A stretch of DNA of 64,000 nt from Deinococcus rubellus (GTDB lineage: Bacteria > Deinococcota > Deinococci > Deinococcales > Deinococcaceae): positions 489,501 to 553,500 of the forward strand of contig NZ_CP104213.1 in NCBI RefSeq assembly GCF_025244745.1. Reading direction: 5' to 3'. This document shows positions 8,869-19,022 of the stretch, piece after piece. A program made the translations under genes and the position numbers. The notes beneath the pieces are model-generated. The model searched no databases. It was not told the DNA's origin and was given only the letters and a program-made list of their open reading frames with translations. Each line of letters starts with the position of its first letter. Within the stretch, counting starts at the first letter, position 1.

Positions 8869-8953
8869 TGGTGCTGAGGATGGGACTTGAACCCACACAG
8901 GTTGCCCTACACGCCCCTCAAGCGTGCGCGTCTACCAATTTCGCCACCCCAGC
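8869..8953 (-). tRNA. tRNA-Leu (anticodon GAG)
   Basis: The minus strand folds into a class II tRNA. The acceptor stem is GCTGGGG/CCTCAGC, the anticodon loop is TTGAGGG with anticodon GAG, a long variable arm follows (AGGGCAACCTGT) and the T loop is TTCAAGT. The CCA end is encoded (8869-8871). It reads CUC and CUU leucine codons. A minus-strand terminator follows. Confidence 0.95.
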
Positions 8954-8989
8954 AAAGGGCAAGCTCTCAATGAGCAAGCGAAGTAGAGT

Positions 8990-10336
8990 TTAATGGCCAA
9001 GCACGAACTTGTCAACGCTGGTCTTGCGGAGGCCGTGCTTGCCTCTCCCGGCAGCGCCCAGCAGCGGGAGGGGTTTGCCGTTCAGCAGGCTGCTGACGGT
9101 GCCGAGTGACACGCCGCGCTTCCTGGCATAGGCCAGAAACGCTCCGAAGACATTGAGGGTTTCCTGAGCGTTGTCGTGCAGCAAGATGATGCCGCCGGGG
9201 TGCAGCCTGCGGTCAAAACGGCTTTCCAGAACGCTGTCGCCGGGATTCTGGAAGTCGGCGGGGTCGTCGGTCCAGAAGACGGTGGTGAGGCCCAGCGCCC
9301 GCGCGGCGTCGAGGGTCTGGGGCGTGTAGTCGCCGCCGGGGGGCCGGAAATACTTGACTGGCTGTCCGGTGAGGCCGCGCAGGGTCTGGTTGGTGAGGCT
9401 GAGTTCGGTGATGGCGGCGGTCAGCGAGAGGGCGGGGAGCCTTACGTGGTGGTAGGTGTGATTGGCGACCTCGTGACCCTGCTGCACCATGTCGCGCACG
9501 AAGTAGGGGTAGGCGCGGGCGTTGCGGCCAATCACGAAGAAGGTGGCCTTGACCTGATCGCGGCGCAGCAGATCGAGCAGCAGCGGCTCATACATCGGGT
9601 GCGGGGCGTCGTCGAAAGTGAGGGCTGCCACCGGCTTCAGGACGCTGCCGCCGTAGAGCAGGCCGTCCTGAATACCGCCCTTGGCGCGGCTGGCGGTGCG
9701 GGTGCGGGCGTCGGAGAGCGTCTGGTTGACATCACCGAAAAAGTTGATGGTCTGCTCGCGCACCCTGTCGGCGATCCGGTCCGCGTTGCCGGGATTGGGC
9801 GGTGTGCTGCCCAGCGCTTCCCAGGCCCGCTCGTAGGTCCCGCCTGCCGCCCAGGCCGCCACCTCTTGCAGGCGGGCGCGCGGCGCGCTGAGGGTCAGGA
9901 TCGGCAGCGGGCCGCCGAAGCCGCCATACCCGGTTTTGTTGTAGACGCTGACATCGACTTCAACGAGGCTGGGGCGCAGGCCGAGCGTGCGGGCCGCTGC
10001 CGTGGCCGCCAGTTTGCGGGCCTGCGCCACCTCGCCAGGCTGGAGGAGCAGCACCGCGCTGGCAACCTCGATATGGCCGTTGCTGAGATACTGGATCTGG
10101 CGCACCTGCGGCATCGGCGGGTTGAGTATCAGCTCGGGAATGGGCGACGCGCGGCGGGTACCGGGCGCAATCGGCTGCGTCTCGCCGGGCAAGCGCAGCG
10201 GTTTGGCATGCGTCGCGGCGGGGAGTGGATTTGAGAGAGGTGTGGCAGGAATCAGCGTGGGCGTCTGCGCCTGGGCCAGGGTCAGGCACAGCAGCAGGGG
10301 TGAGAGCAGCCCCAGGGCGCGGGAAGAGATCAGCAT
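8990..10336 (-). CDS. exported polysaccharide deacetylase (NodB domain, CE4)
   Basis: A 448-residue protein with a signal peptide (residues 1-23, ending LAQAQ), about 210 residues of unassigned N-terminal region, then a NodB domain. Catalytic motifs are visible: LTFDDAPHP (general base and metal Asp), NHTYHH (metal His pair), [11 protein letters not shown], and [12 protein letters not shown] with the C-terminal catalytic His. Such enzymes remove acetyl groups from peptidoglycan or N-acetylglucosamine polymers in the envelope. GGAG lies 9 nt upstream of the ATG. The substrate cannot be deduced from the sequence. Confidence 0.85.
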   Translation of the reverse strand: MLISSRALGLLSPLLLCLTLAQAQTPTLIPATPLSNPLPAATHAKPLRLPGETQPIAPGTRRASPIPELILNPPMPQVRQIQYLSNGHIEVASAVLLLQPGEVAQARKLAATAAARTLGLRPSLVEVDVSVYNKTGYGGFGGPLPILTLSAPRARLQEVAAWAAGGTYERAWEALGSTPPNPGNADRIADRVREQTINFFGDVNQTLSDARTRTASRAKGGIQDGLLYGGSVLKPVAALTFDDAPHPMYEPLLLDLLRRDQVKATFFVIGRNARAYPYFVRDMVQQGHEVANHTYHHVRLPALSLTAAITELSLTNQTLRGLTGQPVKYFRPPGGDYTPQTLDAARALGLTTVFWTDDPADFQNPGDSVLESRFDRRLHPGGIILLHDNAQETLNVFGAFLAYARKRGVSLGTVSSLLNGKPLPLLGAAGRGKHGLRKTSVDKFVLGH

Positions 10337-10697
10337 GGTGTGGGACTCCGAAATGGGGGGGAGGAGTAAGCAGCCGTTCGGTAAGCACGGCGCTGGGGAT
10401 TCAGGGCGGTGCCTTCAGTGCTGGGCCTTCGGCAAACCAGGGGAGAAGTCTGCTGGCCCAGATAGCCAGCCTCTGAAGAGTACCGTGCCAGACATTTCTC
10501 AGTTGTTGCGGAGCAGGCAGTTCATCCGGGCAACACTCAATTGCACCATATCTGGCGCTTTTGCCGGATATGGTTCCATCTCGTCTTGAACGGAATTTCA
10601 GCGTAAACAGCAGCGATAAGTGTCTCAGCCTTCCCCGAGGACGCCGCTCTCCTGGACCGGGCAGCACCCGAACGCTGTTCTCAATCGGGAGTCCGGA
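10337..10697. other. intergenic stretch without recognised genes
   Basis: This 361-nt stretch lies between two minus-strand genes. It must hold the deacetylase leader and promoter. I see no convincing -35/-10 pair, RNA gene or conserved frame in it. Confidence 0.4.
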
Positions 10698-11741
10698 TCA
10701 GTTGGCCTGCGCCCACTTCAAAGCGTCGGCGGGACCGGCGGGTAGGTGGCCCTGGGCCTGATACAGCTTGGCACCGGCCAGGAGGTGGGCCTTGGCCTGG
10801 GCCGTCTGGCCGAGTTTGCGCTCCACCAGCCCCAGCACGTAGGTTGCCAGCGCATTCTGGTCGTTGTCCTTGACGGCACTCTGAAGGAATTTGGCACTCT
10901 GGGCCAGGCCCGCCGCGTCGCTCTTGCCGCTGTAGTTGCCGCCCGCGCCCATGAACCCGCCGGGTGCGCGCTCGCCCCGGTAGTAGTTGATCTGCGACTT
11001 GAGGTAGGCCAGGTCGAGCGGTTGCGCGGCGCTGAGCGCGATGGGGGCCTGGGTGTCGGCCCGCGTGAAGCCGGTGATGCGCTGGCCGCTATAGACCGGG
11101 TGCGCGAACCGGTAGGCCCCGCCGTCCCGGATCAGCAGCCCCTGGTGGGTCATGAAGGGTTTCGGGTCGCTGGCGTCGTCGAGCAGCGCTGCCTTGCCGG
11201 AGGGCAGCCGCACCAGGGCGACCACGTGCCCGAGGTTGCTTTCCTGGCCCTGGTCGTTTTGCCAGACCATCACGCTGCCCGCGTCCAGGCCCGCTTGCTG
11301 GAGGAGTGCGGAGATCAGCAGCGATTGCAGCAGGCACTGGCGCTGCCCGGCTTTGACCGCGTAGGCGAACTCATAACCGCGCTCCAGGCTGAAATTGGGC
11401 AGGATTTTCTTGATGAAGGTGTGCGCCCACTGGGCAGTGTCCTGGGCGAGCTGATCGCGCGTTTCGCCGCTGGCCGCAGCGAGGGCCGCCTTGCGCGCCG
11501 CCAGCCCTGCCAGCAGGGTCTTGCCGCCTGCGAGCGGCAGATTGGCGGCGGCGTATTTGCTCTCCAGCCAGCTTGAGAAGTCGGGCGAAGTCAGGTCGCG
11601 CACGGCATACGAGTCCTGGGTCAGCGCCTTGAAGGCGGGGCTGCTGTAGGCGTAGGCCGCGTCGCTGGGAGAAGGAGTGGGCGCGGCAGCCTGGGTCACG
11701 CCCAAGAGCGCCATGAGGGACAGCCATCTGAATTTAGTCAT
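10698..11741 (-). CDS. exported transglutaminase-like domain protein
   Basis: A 347-residue protein with a signal peptide (MTKFRWLSLMALLGVTQAAA). The central part has the order expected of a transglutaminase/cysteine-protease-like catalytic triad: Cys in RQCLLQSLLISALLQQAG, His in NLGHVVALVRL and Asp in ALLDDAS. The C-terminal 80 residues look TPR-like (ALATYVLGLVERKLGQTAQAKAHLLAGAKLY). The ATG at 11741 is preferred over a TTG at 11777, because it is preceded by GCAGG and begins the signal peptide directly. It is probably an envelope enzyme or peptide-binding protein. The domain call is by motif order only. Confidence 0.6.
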   Translation of the reverse strand: MTKFRWLSLMALLGVTQAAAPTPSPSDAAYAYSSPAFKALTQDSYAVRDLTSPDFSSWLESKYAAANLPLAGGKTLLAGLAARKAALAAASGETRDQLAQDTAQWAHTFIKKILPNFSLERGYEFAYAVKAGQRQCLLQSLLISALLQQAGLDAGSVMVWQNDQGQESNLGHVVALVRLPSGKAALLDDASDPKPFMTHQGLLIRDGGAYRFAHPVYSGQRITGFTRADTQAPIALSAAQPLDLAYLKSQINYYRGERAPGGFMGAGGNYSGKSDAAGLAQSAKFLQSAVKDNDQNALATYVLGLVERKLGQTAQAKAHLLAGAKLYQAQGHLPAGPADALKWAQAN

Positions 11742-11840
11742 GGGGAACCTGCTTTTGAAAGAGAGGTGAGACGACAAAGGAACAGACCATCAGTCCATCT
11801 TATTCAGTCTCGATCAGGAGCGTATGAAAGGCGGCCAGAT

Positions 11841-13013
11841 TCAGAGTTTCCAGATGAAGCCGCGCCGTGCCAGCACCCACAGCCCCAGCCAGAACGCGCC
11901 GACGTAGCCGAGGCTGTAGACCCAGCCGCCCGCCTGGACGCCGAGGCCACGCTGCGCCAGGGTCAGCAGCGCGCCTAGAATACTCTGCGACTTGCCGGTC
12001 CAGTTGACCTGCCAGACCGCCAGCACCCATAGCTTGAGCAGAATCGGGAAGACGTAGGCCAGCAGTGAGTTGCGCCCGGCCACCGTGAAGGGACTCAGCA
12101 GCCAGGCGAACTGGCCCCGGCGGGCGTCGCCGATCAGGTAAAGGGCCAGCATCCCCAGCGTGCCCAGCCCTGCCGAGTAGAGGATGTAGGCCGGGGTCCA
12201 GACGGCCTTGTTGAATCCCAGGGCGTCGGCGGAGAGCCAGCCGCCCAGGGCCAGTGCCGCACCGAAGGCCAGCAGCAAGGGCACCTCGCGGCGGCGGTTC
12301 TTGAGCGGCTGGGCCGCCACACTGCCGAGCAGCACCAGCGCAGTGGCCGGAACCACCGAGGTGAGACCGCGCAGCCCGAAGTCGTTCAGGAACATGGCGT
12401 TGAGCCGCTGCACGGCGTTGTCGGCCTCGCTGAACGGCGCGCTGAGCAAAAAGAGCCGGTAGACGACCAGCAGCACCAGCGCCACGCCCAGCCGCCAGCG
12501 CACCGGAAAGCGGGCCATCAGCCCGGCGCACAGCGAGGCCAGGGCGATGAGTTGCAGCACGCCCAGCCCCAGGGTGGGGGCCTGATTCTCCACGCTGGTC
12601 AGCAGCGCACCTACCAAATAAAGCGGTATGGCCCGCTGAATCAGCTTGAACACCGTGGCGCGGTCCGGCCACCAGCTGCCGTCACCAGCTGCCCGTTTGC
12701 CCAGCGAGAAGGGAAGAGACGCCCCGGCGCAGTACAGAAACCAGGGAAACACCAGATCGGTCAGGGTCAGGCCGCCGCCCCAGGGCGCGTGAACGAGCTG
12801 GTCGGGGGTGTAGCGGCCCAAGGAAACGTTGTTGACCAGTAGCATCAGCAGGATGGTGAGGCCACGCCAGGCGTCCAGCGCCACCAGGCGTCGGGCGGGC
12901 ACGCGGGTTTGTTCTGGAGCTGTGTCCGGGGCCAGCTGTGCAGCAGCGTCGGGCGCGGCAGTCGGCGTCAGCTCAGTGGGGTCGCCAACGGGTTGGGAGG
13001 TGGGCGCACTCAT
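11841..13013 (-). CDS. membrane acyltransferase-like protein, HGSNAT/DUF5009 family
   Basis: About 390 residues with ten or more hydrophobic helices. The first membrane segment carries the family hallmark [21 protein letters not shown] and is followed by [25 protein letters not shown], as in heparan-alpha-glucosaminide N-acetyltransferase and related bacterial proteins. These are thought to move acetyl groups across the membrane onto sugars, and the nearby polysaccharide deacetylase gene may be functionally related. The start is uncertain. ATG 13013 is chosen, but an in-frame GTG at 13100 would add 29 residues, and neither has a strong Shine-Dalgarno. Confidence 0.75.
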   Translation of the reverse strand: MSAPTSQPVGDPTELTPTAAPDAAAQLAPDTAPEQTRVPARRLVALDAWRGLTILLMLLVNNVSLGRYTPDQLVHAPWGGGLTLTDLVFPWFLYCAGASLPFSLGKRAAGDGSWWPDRATVFKLIQRAIPLYLVGALLTSVENQAPTLGLGVLQLIALASLCAGLMARFPVRWRLGVALVLLVVYRLFLLSAPFSEADNAVQRLNAMFLNDFGLRGLTSVVPATALVLLGSVAAQPLKNRRREVPLLLAFGAALALGGWLSADALGFNKAVWTPAYILYSAGLGTLGMLALYLIGDARRGQFAWLLSPFTVAGRNSLLAYVFPILLKLWVLAVWQVNWTGKSQSILGALLTLAQRGLGVQAGGWVYSLGYVGAFWLGLWVLARRGFIWKL

Positions 13014-13230
13014 GCCCGCAGTCTGCGCCCACACGGCTAGGTCTGAAGTGAAGTCGGTTTGGTTTCGTGTGGATCTGGAATGGGCCAGGGCAGAATCCAC
13101 ACAATTTCATCTGGAATTTAGATTTGCGTGGATCTACATCCAGTCCAAGATCGGGACGGATATACCTCAGTACCTCGCTGCCCTCTTCGGGGCATGGCTG
13201 TCCCCATTTTTTTCTTTTCAAAGGAGCCTT

Positions 13231-14104
13231 ATGAACCGATTGATGTTGCCGTCCGCTGCCCTCCTGGCCGCTCTGAGCCTGGCCGCCTGCTCACCCAAGT
13301 CGGTGGTCGTGCCGACACCTGAAGCGCCCCAGGGCCGGGTCGTGTATGGCCTGACCGGCAGCGGTCGACTGGCGGTCTTCGGCCTGGGCAACCCTGCCGC
13401 CAGTCTGACCACCAGAGACGTTACCGGGCTGGGCGACGAACGCCTCACCGATATCGACAGCAATACCAACGGTGGTGCGTTGACGGGCCTGAGCGCCAGC
13501 GGCAAGCTCTACACCATCGATCCGGCCAGCGGCGCGGCGACCTTCACTGTGGTTGCCGCCGCGACCGGTGTGGGCACGCCCGAAGTGATTGACTTCAACC
13601 CGGCGGCCCAGCGGCTGCGGGTGCTGTCGGCGGGTGACATGAATTACCGCCTGACCCCGGCCACCACGGCGGCGACGGCGGGTGCCGTCACGGCGGACGG
13701 TCAACTGATGTACCTGGCGGGCGACGCCAACGCGGGCAAGAATCCCAACCTGGTGGCCGCCGCCTACACCAACAGCTTCAAGAACTTCAAGCCCGAGGCC
13801 ACTGCCACCACCCTCTACAGCGTGGACGCTGACCTCGATATCCTGGTCAAGCACACCAGCACGGTGCTCCCGGCTCCGGCAGGCAACTTCAGCACCCTCA
13901 ACACGGTGGGGCCGCTGGGCATCGACGCTACCGCCAATACCGGCTTTGACATCGTGGGCATGGACGGAGGCGTACCTCAGCGTCAGTAGTGCTGGCAGCA
14001 CCCAGCTTTACAGCCTCAACCTGACGAGTGGCGCGGCCATCCTGAAAACCAGCCTGAGCAACCTGACGCTGCGCGGCATTGCCCTGGAACTGCCGACCCA
14101 GTAA
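13231..14104 (+). pseudogene. DUF4394 lipoprotein gene with a single-base frameshift near its 3' end
   Basis: The ATG at 13231 follows AAGGAG and encodes a lipoprotein signal (lipobox LSLAAC). The DUF4394 body includes repeated patterns such as YGLTGSGRLAVFGLGNP, DIDSNTNGGALTGLSASGKLY and IDFNPAAQRLRVLS. The first frame stops at 13989. The expected C-terminus (AYLSVSSAGSTQLYSLNL and onward to TAA 14102-14104) continues in the next frame, so one extra G in GGAGGCG near 13966-13971 explains the break. The product would lose about 40 residues. A sequencing error or a recent mutation fits equally well. Confidence 0.8.
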
Positions 14105-14127
14105 AGCTTGCCTCTGGTCTGACGCAG

Positions 14128-15237
14128 CTAGCGCCGCAGGTAGCGCCCGCCCTGCTCATCCACCAGACCGCACAGGCCCAGCATCGTCAGGGCGAGCTGG
14201 GCCTGACTCATGTCCAGCCCGCTGCGCGAGACAATGTCGTCGAGTAGCGCTGCGCCGATTTCCGGCAGGGCCGTGTAGACCAGTGCCTGTTCGGGCGTCA
14301 GGTCCAGATTGACAGCAGCAGGAGCCTCGCCCCAGCCGAGTTCTTGCAGCACGTCGCCCGCGTGCTCGGTCAGCACCGCACCTTCGCGCAGGAGTCGGTG
14401 CGGCCCGGCAGAGAGCGGATCGTTCGCCCGGCCCGGCACCGCGAACACTGTGCGCCCACATTCCAGCGCGTGCGTCGCCGTGATCATCGCGCCGCTCTTG
14501 AGGTCGCCCTCGACGATCACCGACCCCGCACTCAGGGCGGCGATCAGACGGTTGCGCTGCGGAAAGTGGTGGGTGGCGGGCCGGGTGCCCATTGGGTATT
14601 CGCTGACCAGGGTGAGGCGTGTGGCCAGCCGGGCATTCTCCGCCGGGTAGATCACGTCCACCCCGCAGCCGAGCAGCGCCGTGCTGACCCCGCCCGCGTC
14701 CAGGGCCGCCAGGTGCGCCGCGCTGTCGATGCCGCGTGCCAGGCCGCTGACGATGTTGACCCCGGCGCGGGCCAGGTCGCCCGAGAGCTGGCGTGTGAGC
14801 CTGAGGGCGTGCTCACTCGCGGCGCGGGTGCCGACCAGGCCCACTGCGCGCGGCACCACCTCCAGCGGCACGTCGGGGCCGCGCACCCACAATGCGGCGG
14901 GCGGGTCTTGCAGCGCTTCCAGAGCTTCTGGGTAGCCGCTGAGTCCCCGGCCCAGCACCTGCACCCCGGCTTCCCGCGCGCGGCTGAGTTCCTGCTCGGC
15001 GCGCACCCCCACGCCCGGCATGCCGACGGCGCTCAGCGACTTGCTGTCGAGGCCTGGCACCTCGCGCAGGCGTGTCAGGGGTGCGGCCAGCACTGCCCCG
15101 GCCGAGCCGAAATGCCGCCGCAGGTTCTCGATGCGGCGCGGCCCCAGTCCCGGCGTCAGGCGCAGCGTCAGCAGGGCCAGCAACTCGGCGTCCGGGTCGG
15201 TGGCGGGGGTGGGTGCGGGGGCGTCCAGGCAGCTCAT
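14128..15237 (-). CDS. dprA: DNA processing protein DprA (Smf)
   Basis: A 369-residue protein. An N-terminal SAM/HhH-like region ([19 protein letters not shown]) is followed by the extended Rossmann fold with [48 protein letters not shown] and [28 protein letters not shown], then a C-terminal winged-helix (about 310-369). DprA binds incoming ssDNA during natural transformation and loads RecA. Transformation also needs the type IV pilus genes found elsewhere in the window. The start is supported by TAGTGT (15244-15249) 6 nt upstream, giving a leaderless mRNA. Confidence 0.95.
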   Translation of the reverse strand: MSCLDAPAPTPATDPDAELLALLTLRLTPGLGPRRIENLRRHFGSAGAVLAAPLTRLREVPGLDSKSLSAVGMPGVGVRAEQELSRAREAGVQVLGRGLSGYPEALEALQDPPAALWVRGPDVPLEVVPRAVGLVGTRAASEHALRLTRQLSGDLARAGVNIVSGLARGIDSAAHLAALDAGGVSTALLGCGVDVIYPAENARLATRLTLVSEYPMGTRPATHHFPQRNRLIAALSAGSVIVEGDLKSGAMITATHALECGRTVFAVPGRANDPLSAGPHRLLREGAVLTEHAGDVLQELGWGEAPAAVNLDLTPEQALVYTALPEIGAALLDDIVSRSGLDMSQAQLALTMLGLCGLVDEQGGRYLRR

Positions 15238-15376
15238 CCGCTCACACTAGGCAAGTGGGCCTGACAGTTTCCCGACACGGCTCCCACTCTCATCCGCACG
15301 GTCCTGGTAGAAGAGACTGACGCTCCGGTGAGACGCCGTAAGCCATTTCCTCAAGGCAATGTCCGCGCCGCCGGTA

Positions 15377-15382
15377 TATACT
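15377..15382 (+). promoter_or_regulatory. -10 box of tmRNA gene
   Basis: TATACT lies 10 nt before the mature 5' end of the tmRNA. No clear -35 box is seen. The short extra 5' sequence would be removed by RNase P. Confidence 0.55.
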
Positions 15383-15392
15383 GACGAAGTCT

Positions 15393-15751
15393 GGGGGCGA
15401 TCCGGTTTCGACGGGGATCTCTGAAGGATGTGTTGCGTGTCGAGGTGGCCGTTGGCCTCGTAAAAAAGCGGCAAAGCCTTTAACTGGCAACCAAGAAATG
15501 CAGTACGCTTACGCTGCCTAAACCCCAGCGCAGCAACCGTTAGAGCCTTGCCATTGGCGCTACGCGAGCTGACTTAAACAATGGCTAGCTCCGGTTACAT
15601 CCTGGGACCGGGCGCGAAAACAAACAGGGTTAAGGAAAGGGAAGCCTGCCTGTGGGCCAGCCCCGCCCCGACAATTCATACTCAGGCTACACACGTAGAG
15701 TCACGCTGAATGGGTTTTCGGACGAGAGTTCGACTCTCTCCGCCTCCACCA
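15393..15751 (+). ncRNA. ssrA: transfer-messenger RNA (tmRNA)
   Basis: The 5' end GGGGGCGATCCGGTTTCGACGGGG and the 3' end GAGAGTTCGACTCTCTCCGCCTCCACCA form the tRNA-like domain, with a 7-bp acceptor stem (15393-15399 with 15741-15747) and an encoded CCA. The tag reading frame runs from GGC 15486 to TAA 15519-15521 and encodes GNQEMQYAYAA, ending in the YAA degron read by ClpXP, whose genes also lie in this window. The RNA rescues stalled ribosomes and marks their products for proteolysis. Confidence 0.97.
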
Positions 15752-15757
15752 CAGATG

Positions 15758-15796
15758 AAACGCCGCTTCCATTCAAGGGAGGCGGCGCTTTCTTAT
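15758..15796 (+). terminator. terminator after tmRNA
   Basis: CGCCGCTTCC and GGGAGGCGGCG pair around a 6-nt loop and are followed by CTTTCTTAT, seven bases after the CCA end. Confidence 0.75.
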
Positions 15797-15949
15797 GACC
15801 GCCCTCGGGCAGGTGGCACGCGGGACGCGGAAAAAGAGATGGAGGCAGTTTGAATTATCTCTGTTCACGCTGTCATTCAATGGACGCTGCACTGATGCAC
15901 CTTCTATTTTGACGATTCTCTGACGCTGCCGGAACATTGGAGAGTTCAC

Positions 15950-16275
15950 GCTGGCCATCCAACGCCCTGGGCTGAGACCTCCCTGCGGATACTCTCGCCC
16001 ATGCTCGGCACCGCCTCTTTGGTGGCGCTGTAAGGACCAGGGCTGATGACCCGCCTGGCCACGTTGCCGACGAGGAGCAGGTGACCCCGGCTGGCGATCA
16101 GATCGGGCAAACTGGCCTGCGCCGTGAGGGCTGGGTCCAGTGCGTTGGTCGGGATCATCTCGCGCCGCTGGCATGGCTTGGCCCATGGGTACCCAGCCCG
16201 GCAGCGGCCAGCGCCCGCAACCCGCTTAATCGAAGTTTTCCGGGTAGCGGGCCAGCAGGGCCGCCGCCACGCCAC
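15950..16275 (-). pseudogene. remnant of a short-chain dehydrogenase/reductase
   Basis: Read on the minus strand, about 75 residues match the middle of a classical SDR: NALDPALTAQASLPDLIASRGHLLLVGNVARRVISPGPYSATKEAV, with the catalytic YxxxK present as YSATK, followed by ESIRREVSAQGV. The N-terminal NAD-binding GxxxGxG region is absent or unreadable. The frame ends abruptly at 15946 where the LVQPG segment should follow. This is a decayed fragment. The interval 15800-15945 shows nothing recognisable. Confidence 0.7.
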
Positions 16276-16408
16276 TGCTGCTGCTGGCCCCGGGAATGAG
16301 GAGCCTTCTGGCCTGTAATACCGACCTGAAGAGTGTTATGAAAGCGAGTCTAGCGGAGTCGGCTGACCGGGCGGATACCTCTGAGAGAAAGATGTAAGCG
16401 CCCGTCTT

Positions 16409-16414
16409 TATACT
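16409..16414 (+). promoter_or_regulatory. -10 box upstream of Roadblock-type gene
   Basis: TATACT ends 11 nt before the ATG at 16426 and no Shine-Dalgarno intervenes, so the transcript would have at most a few leader bases. Confidence 0.55.
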
Positions 16415-16425
16415 TTCACTAACTC

Positions 16426-17385
16426 ATGCCGAACCCCGTCTTCCAACTCACCTCACGCTCCTTATCGAAGGTGGTGTCGGGCCGTGCTGCCGAGACGATG
16501 CTGAGAGATTCGCTGCGAGACCTCAGGCTCTCGCCTGACACGGTCACGGCGCGGGATATGCAGCGGGTGCTGGCTGGACCGCTCGAACGCCGACTTTCAC
16601 AGGTGCTGCCCGGCACCGCCGCCTTCGACAAGCTGCGCGCGCTTTCGCGCCGACTTGAGCGCAACGATCTCAGATCCTCCACTCTGTTTGACCAGAACGC
16701 CCGGACCGTGACCTGGGATCAGGAAGACGACACCATCTGGAGTGATGACGGTCACCTGCCCGGCGTTGAGGACAGGCCGGACCGTGCACCGCCGACTGCG
16801 GCCAGACGCCCGCCGCCCAGCCCTGCACTGCCTGACGCTCGTTTCAAAGCCACATCACCGGTCCCCGAAGCGGGCCGAAAAGAGGAGAGCGTGACCGACC
16901 TGAGTGCCCACCAATCCGCTGCCAAGGCCCCGAAGACCGATCTGAAAGATGAGGCGTTCGCCGCCAGTGCCGAGGAGTCAAGCGTCGAAGAGTTCGGTGC
17001 GGACGACTTCGAGTTCAGCGATCCTGAATATGCCCACCTGCAAGCGGCCCACAAGCGCTACGAACTGGCGACCCCTCAGGGCCAGGACGCGCTGCTCTAC
17101 GAGCTGGCCCGGCACGCGGGCGTGCAGACGGTGGTGCTGTGCAGCACCGACGGCCAGGTGCTGAGCGTGCGCGCGCCGCAGGGTGCGCCGCAGCTCGGCA
17201 GTGTGGTGGCCGCCACTGCCATGCTGTTTCGGCAGCGCGACCTGAGGCTCCTCAGCGCCGATCTTGGCAGTGCCACCGTCTGCATGCGGGTGCTGGGCAA
17301 GTACTGCGTGGCCCTGCTGGCGCGCGGCGATGTCAACGTGGGGCGGCTGCTGAGCGAGCTGCAGCAGATCGAGGTGGCGGCATGA
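16426..17385 (+). CDS. Roadblock/LC7-like domain protein with long acidic linker
   Basis: A 319-residue soluble protein. The N-terminal 90 residues are helical and basic. A Pro/Glu-rich linker follows (about 105-210). The last 115 residues (EYAHLQAAHKRYELATPQG to LLSELQQIEVAA) have the size and strand/helix pattern of a Roadblock/LC7 (MglB-like) domain: VQTVVLCSTDGQVLSV, a central helix, then TVCMRVLGKYCVALLARGDVNVGRLL. Such domains regulate small GTPases or scaffold complexes. No GTPase gene is adjacent. The stop overlaps the next gene's ATG (ATGA), so the two are co-translated. The exact role is unknown. Confidence 0.65.
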   Translation: MPNPVFQLTSRSLSKVVSGRAAETMLRDSLRDLRLSPDTVTARDMQRVLAGPLERRLSQVLPGTAAFDKLRALSRRLERNDLRSSTLFDQNARTVTWDQEDDTIWSDDGHLPGVEDRPDRAPPTAARRPPPSPALPDARFKATSPVPEAGRKEESVTDLSAHQSAAKAPKTDLKDEAFAASAEESSVEEFGADDFEFSDPEYAHLQAAHKRYELATPQGQDALLYELARHAGVQTVVLCSTDGQVLSVRAPQGAPQLGSVVAATAMLFRQRDLRLLSADLGSATVCMRVLGKYCVALLARGDVNVGRLLSELQQIEVAA

Positions 17386-19022
17386 GCGCGTCTGATCGTC
17401 CGAGCATCCTGCGAGGTGGGGCGCTGCTTCTGAGCCTGTCGCTGCTCGGCAGTGCAGGCGCGCAGAATCTGGACGCCTACCGCCAGCTCAAGGTGGCCCT
17501 CGGGAACGCCGTGCAGGACCGGGCCTTCAGCAAGGCGCGAAGCCTGGGCGATCTGCAAAAAGCCCAGCAGGCGCTCGATACCCTCAAGCCCACCATCCGC
17601 AGCGATCTCCTCGCGCAGGGTCTGGACGCCTCGCTCTCGTCCTCGCGCGCCTCGCTGGCCCGCAGCGCCGCCGATCTGGAGGCCCAGGTCACGCAGGCAC
17701 GTGGGCTGATGCGGGCGGTGCTCTACAGTCAGACCCTCAGTGCCCTGGCCGCTGCCCAGAGCGCCGCGCCACCGGCTGGTCAGAGCGCCAGTCTGCAAAA
17801 CCAGAGCCGGTTGCTGGCCGAGGAATTCGGTCTGGACGCCGCCAGCCGCAGCTTGTTTCTCAAGTCGGTCAGCCGGGATGCAGCGCAGGCCCAGCGCCTG
17901 CTCGACCAAGCCGCCGCCCGCAAGGTGCAGGGCTATCTGGGGGCGGTCAATCTCGCGGACCGCGCCGGGGCCTACCTCAACCTGACCCGCGCCGCCAGCT
18001 GGTTCACGGCAGCGCAGGGCGCGCCCGCAGCGGGCAATTTACAGGTGGATCAGTTTGCCAGCGCCTTCAGCGCCTTGGGCGGCGGCGACAGCGGTGCGGC
18101 CCGCAGCGCCCTGCAAGCCCTGCGCGCTGGTGCAGCCCGCTTCGTGATTGGAGCGAGCGCGGCGCCCGGCAGCGCGTCAGCCGTGTTGCCGCCGAGCCAG
18201 GCGACTTCTCAGGGCACGCCCGGCTCAACCATTCCCAGCCAGACCGCCCCCGCTGCGTCTCCCACCCCGGTCGGCCAGCCCATCGCCACGGCTCCGCTGT
18301 CCGGCAGTGGCGAAGCTGGAGTCGACCAGGTTTACGCGAATCTGGGCCGCGCCCTGAGTGCGGCGGCGGTGGCCGACCAGCCTGCTGCCCGTCAGGCCCT
18401 GGCCGACGCCGAGCGGGCGCTGGGCCAGGCCAGCACGCTCAGCCGCAGCGTCAGCTACCCGGTGCTGGCCCAGGACCTGAGCACCCTGAAGACCCGCAGT
18501 GGCCTGCGCCCCGGCGACGTGCAGTCGCTGATCGGGGAACTCGGCAACGTCGAGGCTGAGGCGAGTGCCAAGCCCGGCAGCGTTTTGAACGCCTCTGCTG
18601 CCAGCGTCTCGCGCAGCTTCGGCGGCGGCGTGCGCGCCATCTTCTTCTTCGTGCTGGCGCTCCTCTCGGCGTACCCGCTCTATCTGCTCAACCTGGCTTT
18701 CGGCAGCCGCAACCCCTACTGGCGGGCCATTCTGGGCGGGCTGATCCTGCTGCTGCTGCCCGCACTGCTGGAGGGTGTGGGCGGCCTGCTCGGCTTTCTG
18801 GGCGACCTCTCGGGCGTCGGCGCGCTGCGTAGTCTCACCAACCTGACCCTGACCCAGAACGCCTGGGGTGGCCCCGTCTGGATTCTGAGCCTGCTGCTGG
18901 CCCTGACAGCGCTGACTTACGGCTTCCGTGGCCTGTGCCTCCAGTTCGGGCTACTCGGAGCCAATGCCAGGCCGCTGCAAACCGAAACCCAGAGCAGTCT
19001 GGAATGGGACGAGGAAATCTGA
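17382..19022 (+). CDS. exported Ala-rich membrane protein of unknown function
   Basis: A 546-residue protein. A signal peptide (residues 1-28, ending GSAGAQ) leads into about 400 residues of Ala-rich helical sequence interrupted by a Pro/Ser/Thr linker (about 265-310). Three hydrophobic segments follow at the C-terminus (IFFFVLALLSAYPLYLLNLAFG, WRAILGGLILLLLPALL and PVWILSLLLALTALTYGF). It appears to place a helical domain outside the membrane, anchored by its end. The ATG overlaps the previous stop (ATGA), and the stop overlaps the next ATG (ATGA at 19019-19024 region). I recognise no family. Confidence 0.75.
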   Translation: MSASDRPSILRGGALLLSLSLLGSAGAQNLDAYRQLKVALGNAVQDRAFSKARSLGDLQKAQQALDTLKPTIRSDLLAQGLDASLSSSRASLARSAADLEAQVTQARGLMRAVLYSQTLSALAAAQSAAPPAGQSASLQNQSRLLAEEFGLDAASRSLFLKSVSRDAAQAQRLLDQAAARKVQGYLGAVNLADRAGAYLNLTRAASWFTAAQGAPAAGNLQVDQFASAFSALGGGDSGAARSALQALRAGAARFVIGASAAPGSASAVLPPSQATSQGTPGSTIPSQTAPAASPTPVGQPIATAPLSGSGEAGVDQVYANLGRALSAAAVADQPAARQALADAERALGQASTLSRSVSYPVLAQDLSTLKTRSGLRPGDVQSLIGELGNVEAEASAKPGSVLNASAASVSRSFGGGVRAIFFFVLALLSAYPLYLLNLAFGSRNPYWRAILGGLILLLLPALLEGVGGLLGFLGDLSGVGALRSLTNLTLTQNAWGGPVWILSLLLALTALTYGFRGLCLQFGLLGANARPLQTETQSSLEWDEEI

